From: Eggerthella sinensis | Lineage (GTDB): Bacteria; Actinomycetota; Coriobacteriia; Coriobacteriales; Eggerthellaceae | Direction of reading: 5' to 3' | Length of the DNA stretch: 64,000 nucleotides | NCBI RefSeq assembly: GCF_003339815.1 | Contig: NZ_PPTT01000010.1 | Span: 56,761-120,760, forward strand | Part shown: positions 42,929 through 51,610 of the stretch, piece by piece | Numbering within the stretch: position 1 is the stretch's first letter | Layout: every line of letters begins with the position of its first letter | Notes under the pieces: generated by a model | Told to the model about the DNA's origin: nothing | What the model saw: the letters and a program-made list of their open reading frames with translations, nothing else | Databases searched by the model: none | Made by a program: the position numbers and the translations under genes

Positions 42929-43831
42929 CTACGCTGCCTTCGGCAGCTCTTCTTGCTTGTCGGCTTCTTCGGTGTTCGCGCCGCCTTCGATCACGCTGAC
43001 GACGTTGGCCGCGGCATCTTCCACGGCTGCGGGGTCGGCGTCGGTCAGAAGGTCGGTGCCGTCTTCGACGGCGCAGCCCGAGCAGGCGCGGGTGCGGCCG
43101 GCCTCAAGCGCGTCGCTCACGGTGCCGGAGTAGATGGTGCCCGAGTTCTTGATGTACTGGCAATCGGGGTTGAAATGGTACACCTCGCCGAAGGGCGTCC
43201 AGTACGCCAGCCCGTCGTCGGAGAGCACGGCGGCGCCGGCTTCGGCCTGGTCGAGGTCTTCCTGCGACGTCGGATGGTAGTCGATGCCGCTGCCGATGGC
43301 GGCCACGAGCGCGACGCCTGCCACGATGGAGCACACCTGCTTCGTCTTCTTGTCCATGTCCTTGTTCGTCAGCATGAGCAGGAGGATCGGGGCGAACGCG
43401 ATGACGGCGATGATGACGCCCAGCTCGGTCTGCACCCAGTAGGCCAGCTTGTTCTCTTTCGGCGCGGGGCTGATGTGGTTCGCGCGCTTCCACAGTTGCG
43501 AGCCTATCACCACGGCCACGAGGTCCACCACGAGGAAGATAACAACCCAGGTCATAGACGGGAACTTCGGCAGATACAACGTGCTGTTCGCCACGAGGAT
43601 GGCCACCACCTCGAACACGATGCCCACCACCCACAGCACGATGGCGCCGATGCGGAAGGGCAGTGCGTTCCCCTTGCGCTCCGCGTGCATTTCTTCGCGC
43701 ACCGCCTGCGTGGCCGCGGCGCCCGAGCCGCCCTGCTTCGGCTTCGCCACGGTCTCCCCGGTTTTCGCGTCGACGAAGTGACGCTCCTTCGGTTCTTTCG
43801 GCTGCTCGCTCGGCTGCTTCTTCGTGGTCAT
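42929..43831 (-). CDS. multi-pass membrane protein with Cys/His C-terminal domain, function unknown
   Basis: 300 residues. A charged Lys/Gln-rich head (1-55) is followed by about four helices (IGAIVLWVVGIVFEVVAILV, MTWVVIFLVVDLVAVVIG, VIIAVIAFAPILLLML and VCSIVAGVALVAAIGSG). The soluble C-terminal domain includes VYHFNPDCQYIKNSG and RACSGC. That H-x3-C plus CxxC pattern resembles the small zinc-binding modules attached to nucleases and DNA-uptake proteins, suggesting a bound metal. The tail (245-300) is acidic. I do not recognise the full architecture. ATG 43831 has AAAGGGGA 11 bases upstream. Confidence 0.65.
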   Translation of the reverse strand: MTTKKQPSEQPKEPKERHFVDAKTGETVAKPKQGGSGAAATQAVREEMHAERKGNALPFRIGAIVLWVVGIVFEVVAILVANSTLYLPKFPSMTWVVIFLVVDLVAVVIGSQLWKRANHISPAPKENKLAYWVQTELGVIIAVIAFAPILLLMLTNKDMDKKTKQVCSIVAGVALVAAIGSGIDYHPTSQEDLDQAEAGAAVLSDDGLAYWTPFGEVYHFNPDCQYIKNSGTIYSGTVSDALEAGRTRACSGCAVEDGTDLLTDADPAAVEDAAANVVSVIEGGANTEEADKQEELPKAA

Positions 43832-43847
43832 AGGCGTGTCGTCCCCT

Positions 43848-43877
43848 TTGTTCTCATTGAATCGTTGTCGATATGAT
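43848..43877 (+). promoter_or_regulatory. promoter of the small acidic protein gene
   Basis: TTGTTC (43848-43853), 18 bases, TATGAT (43872-43877), divergent from the membrane-protein gene; it gives a leader of about 78 bases. Confidence 0.5.
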
Positions 43878-43961
43878 AAGGTACGCGCGGAGGTAGAGAA
43901 CGCAATAAGCCCAGTTCAACGTATAGTTGAAGCGGAAAGTCGAGCGATGAGGAGCAGGAAT

Positions 43962-44234
43962 ATGGACGTGCAGGAAATTGTGGGGCAGTTCGTCAAGGGG
44001 GCGGCCGAAGATCCGGAGCAGCTCAAGAATTTCGGCATCGACCCGGGCGCGGCCATCAAGAACGCCACGGGCCTCGAGCTGAGCGACGAAGAGCTCAAGG
44101 ACGTCGTGGCCGCGGTGGAGCCGCTCCTCGAGGGCAAGGAACTCAACATGAACAAGGTGATGGAAGTGGTGGGCGACTTCCTGGGAGACGGCGACATTCT
44201 GGGGAAGCTGTCGGGCCTCTTCGGCGGCAAGTAG
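43962..44234 (+). CDS. small acidic helical protein, unknown
   Basis: 90 residues, no cysteine, strongly acidic, predicted mostly alpha-helical: DVQEIVGQFVKGAAEDPEQL, then LSDEELKDVVAAVEPLL, ending GDGDILGKLSGLFGGK. The glycine-rich end with alternating hydrophobics could pack on a partner or membrane. ATG 43962 follows AGGAGCAGGAA; the in-frame ATG at 43947 lacks a good site. It stands alone between a promoter and a terminator, so it is a genuine single-gene transcript. Function not recognised. Confidence 0.65.
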   Translation: MDVQEIVGQFVKGAAEDPEQLKNFGIDPGAAIKNATGLELSDEELKDVVAAVEPLLEGKELNMNKVMEVVGDFLGDGDILGKLSGLFGGK

Positions 44235-44242
44235 GCAGACGA

Positions 44243-44288
44243 ACGAACGAGGGGCGCTCGCTTTCGCAAGCAGGCGGCCCTCGTTCGT
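44243..44288. terminator. terminator between the small acidic protein and the M24 peptidase
   Basis: Perfect 11-base arms ACGAACGAGGG/CCCTCGTTCGT with a 24-base loop that itself can fold (GCTT/AAGC). It is suited to both converging transcripts. Confidence 0.65.
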
Positions 44289-44300
44289 GGACGGAACGCG

Positions 44301-45386
44301 TTATCCGATGGTGTCGATTTCGCGCGGGTAGCTGTTGAGCACCTCGCAGCCGTCTTCGGTGACCAGCACGAGGTCCTCGATGCGCACGCCGAATTCGCCC
44401 GGCAGGTAGATGCCCGGCTCGATGGAGAAGATCATGCCCGCCTCGACCGGGGCGTCGTGCGCGGACGACACGTCGCCCGGCTCGTGCACGTCGAGGCCAA
44501 TCTGATGCCCCAGACGATGGGTGAAGTACGGTCCGTACCCGGCCTCGTCGATGACGTTGCGCGCCGCCGCGTCGATGTCGCAGAAGCGCACGCCGGGCGC
44601 CACCAACGCCCGTGCCGCCTCGTTCGCGCGCCGCACCGTGTCGTGCACTTCGCGCTGCTTGGGCGTAGGCTCGCCGAACACGAACGTGCGCGTCATGTCC
44701 GAGCAGTACTCGTCTTGGCGGCAACCCACGTCGAACAGCACCACATCGCCGGGGGCGAGCGGGGTGTCGTCGGGCTCGTGGTGCGGGTCGGCCGCGTTTG
44801 CGCCGAAGCTCACGATGGGCGTGAACGAATGGCCCTGCGCACCCAGCTCGCGATAGATGCCTTCCAGCTGCCCGGCCACGTCGGCCTCGGTGACGCCCTC
44901 GCGCACGAGCTGGCGGAAACGGCCCATGGCCGCGTCGTTCGTGGCGCTTGCCGCGCGCATGAAGTCCTGTTCAGCGGCATCTTTGTGGGCGCGCGCATCG
45001 TCCACGGCATCCGATGCCAGCACGAAGCCGGCGGCTGCGCCGCGCTCCATGAGCGGCAGCAGGAACCGCGCCGGCAGGTTCTTGTCGCATCCGAGCGGCG
45101 CGTCGGCGTTGCACAGCTCTTCCACCAACGCCAGCGGGTCGTCGGTATCGGTGAACGCACGCACGGCGCATGCCGCATCGCCCGGTGCGGTGAACAGGGC
45201 GTTCAGCACGAGCGTCGGTTCGGCATCGGGCGTGATGACAAGCCCGAGGAAGCGCTCGCCCGGCTCGACGTACGCGCCGGTAAGGTACTGGATGGATCGG
45301 GGGTCGCACACGAGCATCTGCTCGAGGTCGCGGCGTGCGAGGTTGCGCCTCACGGTATCGACGCGCTGTTCGTGCATGGCGGACAT
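44301..45386 (-). CDS. M24 family metallopeptidase (Xaa-Pro aminopeptidase/prolidase-like)
   Basis: 361 residues of the creatinase/prolidase architecture: an N-terminal domain (1-130) and a pita-bread catalytic domain. The metal ligands are recognisable in VLFDVGCRQDEYCSDMTRT (two Asp), RLGHQIGLDVHE (His), SIEPGIYLPGEFGVRIED (two Glu). It removes or cleaves at proline in dipeptides or N-termini. ATG 45386 has AGGAG 8 bases upstream; a second ATG 3 codons later is possible. It is divergent from tsaE. Confidence 0.92.
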   Translation of the reverse strand: MSAMHEQRVDTVRRNLARRDLEQMLVCDPRSIQYLTGAYVEPGERFLGLVITPDAEPTLVLNALFTAPGDAACAVRAFTDTDDPLALVEELCNADAPLGCDKNLPARFLLPLMERGAAAGFVLASDAVDDARAHKDAAEQDFMRAASATNDAAMGRFRQLVREGVTEADVAGQLEGIYRELGAQGHSFTPIVSFGANAADPHHEPDDTPLAPGDVVLFDVGCRQDEYCSDMTRTFVFGEPTPKQREVHDTVRRANEAARALVAPGVRFCDIDAAARNVIDEAGYGPYFTHRLGHQIGLDVHEPGDVSSAHDAPVEAGMIFSIEPGIYLPGEFGVRIEDLVLVTEDGCEVLNSYPREIDTIG

Positions 45387-45553
45387 GGTTGGGCTCCTAT
45401 CGCGTGATGGGCGGCGGGGTTCCGCGCGCCGTCTTCGGCATTCGCTGTTCGATGTGATCATAGCTCAAAGATGCGCGCCCGCCTACGCGTATCCACGAAT
45501 GCGGGGGAATGCGGGGATATTCGGGAGGGCTGGCCCGGGTGGGGGCGTTGGCG

Positions 45554-45559
45554 TATGAT
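45554..45559 (+). promoter_or_regulatory. -10 element of tsaE, apparently leaderless
   Basis: TATGAT ends exactly 7 bases before the ATG at 45567, the same spacing as at maf, and no Shine-Dalgarno sequence fits between. The -35 is weak. Confidence 0.5.
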
Positions 45560-45566
45560 ACGAGGC

Positions 45567-46082
45567 ATGGCAAATGGACTGACATATACGCGGAAAACCA
45601 CCTCGTCGGAAGCGACGAAGCAGCTGGCGGCCACCCTTTCGCCGTACTTGCAGGCAGGCGACGTCATCGTGCTGTCGGGCGACCTCGGCGCAGGCAAGAC
45701 GCAGTTCGTGCAGGGCGTCGCCGCAGGCCTTGGCGTGCGCGACCAGGTGACCAGCCCCACGTTCAACATCCTGCTCACGTACCCGGCGGGCTCGCTGCCG
45801 CTGTACCACTTCGACCTCTACCGTCTCGACGACGCGGACGAGCTCGAGGATATCGGCTACTACGAAACCATCGACGGCGATGGCGCGTCGTTCATCGAGT
45901 GGGGCGAGAAGTTCCCCGAAGCGCTGCCGTACGGCTACCTTGAGCTATCCATTCGCGTGGATGACGAGGGCAATCGTACCGTGCGCGTGCATGCGTACGG
46001 CGACCGCGCGCGCAGGCTGCTGTTCGTGTGGGCGAAGGATTCGAAATCGCGACTCATGAAGTGCGCGGGAGGAAATGCGTGA
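45567..46082 (+). CDS. tsaE: tRNA threonylcarbamoyladenosine biosynthesis ATPase TsaE
   Basis: 171 residues. P-loop SGDLGAGKTQFVQG, then the SPTFN motif and HFDLYRL, all typical. It powers turnover of the TsaB-TsaD complex that makes t6A37 in ANN-decoding tRNAs. Start ATG 45567 sits 7 bases after a -10 element, so the message is probably leaderless. The 3' end overlaps the TsaB-RimI-TsaD gene by 4 bases (GTGA), so all the complex components come from one transcript. Confidence 0.95.
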   Translation: MANGLTYTRKTTSSEATKQLAATLSPYLQAGDVIVLSGDLGAGKTQFVQGVAAGLGVRDQVTSPTFNILLTYPAGSLPLYHFDLYRLDDADELEDIGYYETIDGDGASFIEWGEKFPEALPYGYLELSIRVDDEGNRTVRVHAYGDRARRLLFVWAKDSKSRLMKCAGGNA

Positions 46083-48565
46083 GCGATGTGAACTCGCGTC
46101 CTGAGGACGCGTCTGGGCGAGCGCCGTACGTGCTCGCATTCGATACTGCCAACGAAGTGATCGCCATCGGCGTGGGCGCGCTCGATCGCGCCTCGCGCAC
46201 GGTTGATGTGGTGGCGTCCGTGGAAATCGAGGCGCGCCGCGCGTCGAACACGCAGCTGCTGCCGCGCATCGACGAGACGCTTGCCTCGTACGGCGTGGCG
46301 CGCGAGGACATCGCGTGCGTGGTGGTGGGGCGCGGTCCGGGATCGTTCACGGGCGTGCGCATTGCCATGGCGACGGCGAAGGGCGTGGCGTCCGCGCTCG
46401 AGGTGCCGCTCATCGGCGTGTCGTCGCTCGACGCGGTGGCGTGGAACGCGTGGGCGGCCGACGTGCGAGGGCCGCTTGCCGTGGTGGCCGACGCCATGCG
46501 CAAGGAAGTGTATCCGGTGCGGTTCGATCTGAGCGACGCCGGTATCGAGCGTCTTGAGGCCGACCGCGTGGTGAAGGCGGAGCTGGCTGCGGAAGAACTG
46601 GCCGCCGACGAGGCATCGCTGCAGGTGACGGGCGACGCCCTGCGCAAGTATGCCGAACTGTTCGCCGCGTGCGGGGTGATGCTTGACGAGGGGCTTTGGA
46701 CGCCGACGGGGCGCGGCCTGCTGCTGGCGTTGCAGGCGGCGTGGCGCGCAGACGAGGCCGACCCGTTCGACGCGCGTCGTCACGACCCGGCGTTCGCGCT
46801 GCCCGTGTACACGCGCCTTTCGGACGCGGAGGAAAACGAGCGCATCCGCCTGGCGAAGAACGATCCGAAGAACCTGTCGACCGGCGTGCAGGATGTGGCC
46901 CTGCGGCGCGATCAGCGCGCGAGCATGCACGATACCGCCGTTCTGAATGCGCGTCCCGACGAGTTCGGCATCACGTACAAGCCGCTCGACGCGGCGCACG
47001 CAGGCGCCGTTGCGGCGCTCGAGACGCGGGTCATGGCCGCCGACGCCTGGACCGAGGCCCTCGTAGCCGACGAGCTTCCCCGCACCGACCGTAGCTGGTG
47101 GGCCGCGTTCGAGGGGTCGACGCTCGTGGGCTATGCCGGCGGGTGGATCGTCGATGGGGGCGTGCAGATTCTCAAGGTGGGCGTCGATCCGGCGGCGCGG
47201 CGCCGCGGCATCGCGCGTGGGCTGCTGGCGCGCGTGGCGGCTGATGCACGCGACCTGGGCGCGGCACGGTGCTCGCTCGAGGTGCGCGCGTCGAACGCGG
47301 GCGCGCAGGCGCTGTACGAGGCCGTGGGACTCCGCTCGCTCGGCGTGCGCCCGCACTACTATGCCGACGGTGAGGACGCCGTCATCATGGAGGGCCCGCT
47401 GCCGCTCGCGAAGCACGACGTGGCCGGCATGGAGCTGCAGGTGCACGACGCCGCCGCCGAAGTGTGCGCGGACGCCTTGATGCAAACGGATGTTTCACGT
47501 GAAACATCCGCCTCGCTCGACGCGGCGCGCCCGCTCATCCTGGCAATCGAGTCGTCCTGCGACGAAACCGCCGCCGCCATCGTGGACGGCAACGGCACGC
47601 TCCTCGCCGACGTGGTGGCTTCGCAGATCGACTTCCACGCGCGCTTCGGCGGCGTGGTGCCCGAGATTGCCAGCCGCAAGCACATCGAGGCCATCTGCGG
47701 CGTGTGCGACGAGTGCTTCGACGTGGCGGCCTCCGCGCTGGGGGTGGAGCGTCTCACTTGGTGCGATCTCGATTCCGTTGCGGTCACCTACGCGCCGGGC
47801 CTCGTGGGTGCGCTCGTGGTGGGCGTCGCCTTCGCGAAGGGCGCGGCCTGGGCGGCGGGCAAGCCGTTCATCGGCGTGAACCATCTCGAAGGCCACCTGT
47901 ACGCGAACAAGATCGGCGCGCCCGACTTCGAGCCGCCGGCGGTGGTGTCGCTCGTATCGGGCGGCAATACGCTGCTCGTGCACATGAAGGACTGGAACGA
48001 CTACGAGACGCTCGGCGCCACCATTGACGACGCAGTGGGCGAGGCGTTCGACAAGGTGGCGAAGGCGCTCGGCCTCGGCTATCCGGGCGGCCCCGTTATC
48101 TCGCGCGAGGCGGCGCTCGGCAACCCGAAGGCTATTCCCTTCCCGCGTGCGATGATGCATTCGGGCGACCTGCGGTTCTCGCTCTCGGGTTTGAAAACCG
48201 CCGTGGTCAGCTACATCAATGCCGAACGGGTCGCCGGCCGCGAGCTCAACGTGCCCGACATCGCCGCGAGCTTCCAGCAAGCGGTGGTGGACGTGCAGGT
48301 GAAGAAGGCGGAGATGGCGCTGCGCCAAACGGGCGCGCGCACGTTCTGCCTCGGCGGCGGCGTGGCGGCGAACCCGGTCTTGCGCGAGGCCTACCAGGCG
48401 CTCTGCAAGCGCCTCCACGTGCGTCTCACACTGCCCCCCATGAGCGCCTGCGGCGACAACGCCGGCATGATCGCCCTCGTAGCATTGGATCGCTACCGCC
48501 AAAGCAAGTTCTTCCCCCTAGAAGCCGACGCCCAAGCCCACGCCAACCTAGACGAGGCGTATTAA
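46079..48565 (+). CDS. tsaB-rimI-tsaD: TsaB-RimI-TsaD triple fusion
   Basis: 828 residues with three enzymes end to end. About 15-250 is TsaB (LAFDTANEVIAIGVG, VVVGRGPGSFTGVRIAMATAKG), about 300-445 a GNAT of the RimI type (LKVGVDPAARRRGIARGLLARV, the acetyl-CoA site), and 480-828 TsaD (AIESSCDETAAAIVD, the metal ligands in HLEGHLYAN, YPGGPVISREA, CLGGGVAAN). TsaB and TsaD normally form a complex; fusion fixes 1:1 stoichiometry. RimI acetylates ribosomal protein S18. GTG 46079 follows GGGAGGAAAT and overlaps the tsaE stop. A perfect parS site sits in the RimI-TsaD linker and is read as DVSRETS. Confidence 0.94.
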   Translation: MSDVNSRPEDASGRAPYVLAFDTANEVIAIGVGALDRASRTVDVVASVEIEARRASNTQLLPRIDETLASYGVAREDIACVVVGRGPGSFTGVRIAMATAKGVASALEVPLIGVSSLDAVAWNAWAADVRGPLAVVADAMRKEVYPVRFDLSDAGIERLEADRVVKAELAAEELAADEASLQVTGDALRKYAELFAACGVMLDEGLWTPTGRGLLLALQAAWRADEADPFDARRHDPAFALPVYTRLSDAEENERIRLAKNDPKNLSTGVQDVALRRDQRASMHDTAVLNARPDEFGITYKPLDAAHAGAVAALETRVMAADAWTEALVADELPRTDRSWWAAFEGSTLVGYAGGWIVDGGVQILKVGVDPAARRRGIARGLLARVAADARDLGAARCSLEVRASNAGAQALYEAVGLRSLGVRPHYYADGEDAVIMEGPLPLAKHDVAGMELQVHDAAAEVCADALMQTDVSRETSASLDAARPLILAIESSCDETAAAIVDGNGTLLADVVASQIDFHARFGGVVPEIASRKHIEAICGVCDECFDVAASALGVERLTWCDLDSVAVTYAPGLVGALVVGVAFAKGAAWAAGKPFIGVNHLEGHLYANKIGAPDFEPPAVVSLVSGGNTLLVHMKDWNDYETLGATIDDAVGEAFDKVAKALGLGYPGGPVISREAALGNPKAIPFPRAMMHSGDLRFSLSGLKTAVVSYINAERVAGRELNVPDIAASFQQAVVDVQVKKAEMALRQTGARTFCLGGGVAANPVLREAYQALCKRLHVRLTLPPMSACGDNAGMIALVALDRYRQSKFFPLEADAQAHANLDEAY
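47491..47506. other. parS site, perfect, inside the TsaB-RimI-TsaD gene
   Basis: TGTTTCACGTGAAACA, in the interdomain linker and in the same reading frame (V-S-R-E-T) as the site in birA. It is 34.7 kb from the other cluster of three. Confidence 0.9.
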
Positions 48566-48600
48566 GGGTCGCTTTCCCGGTTTATTCGACTATTCCGGTC

Positions 48601-48668
48601 CCCCTCCCTTTGCGTCGCGAGCGTGATGCGCGGTTCGCTTGTCTTGCTCGCGACGCAAGGAGGAGGGG
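48601..48668. repeat. palindromic intergenic element
   Basis: Arms 48601-48622 and 48646-48668 pair over about 22 bases with a core TTTGCGTCGCGAGC and a pyrimidine/purine outer run. It fills the gap between the tsaD and flavoprotein stops, and the GCGTCGCG core recurs in the element at 51470-51536. It may also terminate both convergent transcripts. Confidence 0.7.
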
Positions 48669-48690
48669 CGGAGGACGGATGCGCCGAGTT

Positions 48691-50319
48691 TTAGCCCTTA
48701 ATCCCCACCATGTGATTCACGGCGATCACGCCGAACGTGAAGGCGGGGCCAATGGTGCCACCTTCACCGCCGTACGAGGGGCCGGGACCACCTACGCCGG
48801 CGCAGTTGCCCATGGCGTACAGGCCTTCGATAGGTTCGCCATTCACGTGCATGACCTGCGCATTCCCGTTGAGTTGGGGCCCGCCGATGGTGCCGCAGCA
48901 TCCGGCGTTGATGGCCACGGCATAGTACGGCGGCTGCTCCATGACTTGGAGGTCGAAGGCGGGCTGCCCCGCGGTTCCCACTTCCCCGCGGTGGAACAAC
49001 GGATCTTCTCCATCCTTCGCGTGGAGGTTGTACTCGTCGACGGTGCGCACAAGTTGCTCGGCGTTGACGCCGATGAGCACCCCGAGCTCCTCGAGCGTAT
49101 CAGCCTTAAACACATAGTCGTCCTCGGGGATCTCGGGTACCGGATATCCCCACGAGGCGCACGTGCCCGTCGGCCCGCCGTTTTGGTCGTAGCACAGCTG
49201 ATCGCATATCCACCAGGCAGGGTCGGCTGAGTAGCCCTCGTCGCCGAAGTTGTTGTAGCCTCCGAACGTGTTGTTGATTGACATGTACGACGAATCCTCG
49301 CGGCAGAAGCGTCGTCCGTTCTGATCGACGATGATCGATCCGGGGTTGCTGCGCGCTGCGTTTCCGGCCATGGACATGATCTGTCCGTTCTCGCGCGCGT
49401 ATTCGCCGTGCGCCTGGAAGCACGGCATGCCGAACGTATGGGGCATGAGGCAGAGATCGGCTCCCACCGATTGCGCCATAAGCAGGCCGTCGCCGATGTT
49501 CTCAGGCCACGAAAGGCCGTACTTAAGCGGTACGCGGACGTACTTCTGCACAAGCTTTTCATTCCACTCGAAACCGCCCGTTGCCAGGATGATGCCCTTG
49601 TTCGCCTTGATGCGCAGCTCGCCCTTCTTCCCGTCGGCCACGATGCCCACAACTCGGGGCGTTGCGTCGGAGTCGGAGCGGCTCGTCACGAGGCGTCGTC
49701 CTCGCGTCTTCGTGAGCACCTCCACACCCAGCTTGTCGCATGCGGTGGAAAGCGAGCTGTTCAATCGCGCGCCGCCCGCTTCGGAAACGTCGTCGCCATC
49801 GTTATCCCCCATCACCTGGCAGCTGCGTCCGATCACGTCCGCGCCCTCCCAGTTCGGCTGGTATTGGCCGTTGCGAGGTAGCGGCTGGATGTTCACGCCG
49901 TTTGCGGTAAGCGTTTCGACAACCTTCTGCGTGTTGTTGAGATATGCCGTCACCAGCTCTTCGTTGTCCATGCCCATCTGCATATGGTCGAGGTACGTCT
50001 TGGCGAAATCGTAGCTGTCGCCGTTCGCATTCGAGTATTCCGTGTTCGCGAGCCAGGCATTGCCGCCTGAAAACGCCATTGCGCCCCCTACCATATCGCG
50101 CGCTTCAAGCAGGATCACGCTCATGCCCGCAGCGGCTCCGGCGATGGCGGCAGCCTGCCCCGTGCCGCCGCCCACCACCACGAGATCGGCTTCCTTGTCC
50201 CAGGTGCCGTTGTCCGCCGCGCTCGCTGCTCCGCTCGAGCAGCCCGCAAGCGTTCCGAGTCCCAGCGTGCTGCCGAGCGCGGCGGCACCCATGAGGAAGC
50301 TCCTTCGTGTCAGTTCCAT
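48691..50319 (-). CDS. Tat-exported FAD-dependent reductase (fumarate reductase flavoprotein family)
   Basis: 542 residues. The N-terminus is a twin-arginine signal with lipobox (TRRSFLMGAAALG...LAGC), so the protein is an exported lipoprotein. The FAD-binding fold ADLVVVGGGTGQAAAIAGA, the EARDMVGGAMAFSGG stretch, LATGGFEWN and the terminal GNCAGVGGPGPSYGGEGGT with AGCCGTIGGPQL show the FAD_binding_2/fumarate reductase family. No FMN-binding domain is present, so electrons must come from a separate carrier. Such enzymes in Eggerthellaceae often use host or dietary compounds as electron acceptors; the substrate is not predictable. Start ATG 50319 is set by AAAGG with 7-base spacing. Confidence 0.88.
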   Translation of the reverse strand: MELTRRSFLMGAAALGSTLGLGTLAGCSSGAASAADNGTWDKEADLVVVGGGTGQAAAIAGAAAGMSVILLEARDMVGGAMAFSGGNAWLANTEYSNANGDSYDFAKTYLDHMQMGMDNEELVTAYLNNTQKVVETLTANGVNIQPLPRNGQYQPNWEGADVIGRSCQVMGDNDGDDVSEAGGARLNSSLSTACDKLGVEVLTKTRGRRLVTSRSDSDATPRVVGIVADGKKGELRIKANKGIILATGGFEWNEKLVQKYVRVPLKYGLSWPENIGDGLLMAQSVGADLCLMPHTFGMPCFQAHGEYARENGQIMSMAGNAARSNPGSIIVDQNGRRFCREDSSYMSINNTFGGYNNFGDEGYSADPAWWICDQLCYDQNGGPTGTCASWGYPVPEIPEDDYVFKADTLEELGVLIGVNAEQLVRTVDEYNLHAKDGEDPLFHRGEVGTAGQPAFDLQVMEQPPYYAVAINAGCCGTIGGPQLNGNAQVMHVNGEPIEGLYAMGNCAGVGGPGPSYGGEGGTIGPAFTFGVIAVNHMVGIKG

Positions 50320-50436
50320 GATCATCCCTTTCCTCTGATTGTCTGTACGCCTTTCGGCGTGGTGCGAGTATAGGAAGACCTCGATCAATAGGTGAAATAT
50401 CGCTTTTCGAAGTGAGAATAGGAAGCAGGAAAGTGG

Positions 50437-50455
50437 GTATTACGCTTTGTAATAC
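50437..50455. promoter_or_regulatory. candidate LysR-regulator binding site
   Basis: Perfect palindrome GTATTAC-GCTTT-GTAATAC, containing the LysR T-N11-A pattern, within the 232-base gap between the divergent flavoprotein and LysR genes. The rest of the gap is relatively AT-rich, with no other clear element. Confidence 0.65.
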
Positions 50456-50551
50456 GTGATTGATCAGCATTTTTGGTGGGAATGTAGCGTGCTAAAATGA
50501 ACGAGCGCTGTACGGCGTGAGGGGAAGGGACGCGTTCGAAGGGGCATGGAC

Positions 50552-51436
50552 ATGAGGCTTGAAACGCTGCGGGAATTCGTCGTATTCGCCAAATGCCAGA
50601 ACTTCAGTGCTGCGGCGTTGGAGCTGCATTTGTCGCAACCCGCCATGAGCGTGCACATTGCCAACCTGGAGAAGGAGCTGGGCTTTCAGCTGGTCGACCG
50701 AAAGCGCGGCGCGGAACTCACGCCTGCGGGGCAGCGGTTTCTCGCCGGCGTGCAGGCGGCGCTTGCCAGCTATGACGAAGCGGTGCGCGCCTGCGACGAA
50801 CTGGTGAAAAGCTACCCGGCGGTGCGCATCAAAACCACCGGGGACATCCCCTTCCTGCCCGACTTGTTGGCACGCGCGGGCGGTATCCCCTTCGAGCTCA
50901 TCGAGCTGTCCATCGACTCGCTTGCGCCCTTGACCGAGCTCGATAAGGAAATCGTCGACATCAGCACGTGCTACGATTTTTCCTTCTCGCCCCATCTTGC
51001 CGCCGATGCCGAGCGCCGGGGTATCGCAACGGCTTTGGTGGGCGAGGATCGCATGCGTATCTGCATGAAAAAGGACCATCCCCTTGCATCGCTCAGCGCG
51101 TTGCGAAGAGAGGACCTGCGCGGTGCTACGGTGGCTATCACGAGCAGCAAGTGGTACGACTTCATGGTTGCGCAGGCTCTCCGCCTGTTCGGCGACGATC
51201 TCGACCTGACGTTTCGCATGATTCCCGTGGCGAGCCCTCTCTCGCTCCGCTACGTGGATCTCGGCGACGCCATTGCGTCCTGCGGCATCAACACTGAGGC
51301 GCTCACCGACCGCGATGATGTCGTGCTGTTCGACGAGCTGGACGGCCGCCCGCTCACGCTCGACCAAATGGTAGCCTACCGCGCCGACGACCCCAACCCG
51401 AACGTCCATGCCCTGATAGAGGCATTTAGGGCATAG
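50552..51436 (+). CDS. LysR family transcriptional regulator
   Basis: 294 residues. N-terminal winged helix-turn-helix: LETLREFVVFAKCQNFSAAA, then LSQPAMSVHIANLEKELGFQLVDR, the standard LysR signature. The C-terminal effector-binding domain is less conserved. The start is ATG 50552, because AAGGGG (50538-50543) lies 8 bases away; the in-frame ATG at 50546 would be only 2 bases from it. It is divergent from the exported flavoprotein, so it likely activates that gene in response to its substrate. Confidence 0.9.
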   Translation: MRLETLREFVVFAKCQNFSAAALELHLSQPAMSVHIANLEKELGFQLVDRKRGAELTPAGQRFLAGVQAALASYDEAVRACDELVKSYPAVRIKTTGDIPFLPDLLARAGGIPFELIELSIDSLAPLTELDKEIVDISTCYDFSFSPHLAADAERRGIATALVGEDRMRICMKKDHPLASLSALRREDLRGATVAITSSKWYDFMVAQALRLFGDDLDLTFRMIPVASPLSLRYVDLGDAIASCGINTEALTDRDDVVLFDELDGRPLTLDQMVAYRADDPNPNVHALIEAFRA

Positions 51437-51469
51437 TCTGCGCCTGCCTCGTCCTCCGCATCTCCCGAT

Positions 51470-51536
51470 CCCCCCCCATTGCGTCGCGGAGGGGCATGCG
51501 ACCAACGAGCGCCCCTCGCGACGCAAGGGGGGGGGG
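51470..51536. repeat. palindromic intergenic element with C8 and G10 runs
   Basis: Arms 51470-51495 and 51511-51536 share ATTGCGTCGCG/CGCGACGCAA and GGGGC/GCCCC, with outer homopolymers of C (51470-51477) and G (51527-51536). The core matches the element at 48601-48668. It lies between the LysR and kdp transcripts. Confidence 0.7.
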
Positions 51537-51550
51537 TGCGGGGACCCCCA

Positions 51551-51569
51551 ATCTTAATCCCATCTTAAT
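51551..51569 (+). promoter_or_regulatory. candidate KdpE box
   Basis: ATCTTAAT at 51551-51558 and again at 51562-51569, an 11-base-period direct repeat. This is the spacing expected for tandem binding of an OmpR-family regulator, 110 bases upstream of kdpF. No clear -35/-10 pair was found just after it. Confidence 0.55.
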
Positions 51570-51589
51570 GCTCCAGCTTGCTTCTTTAT

Positions 51590-51610
51590 GCCGCGCTCAT
51601 GCGGCTTTTT
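51590..51610 (+). terminator. short rho-independent terminator in the kdp leader
   Basis: GCCGC-GCTCAT-GCGGC followed by TTTTT. It either ends LysR transcription or attenuates the kdp message, since it lies between the KdpE-box-like repeat and kdpF. Confidence 0.6.
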
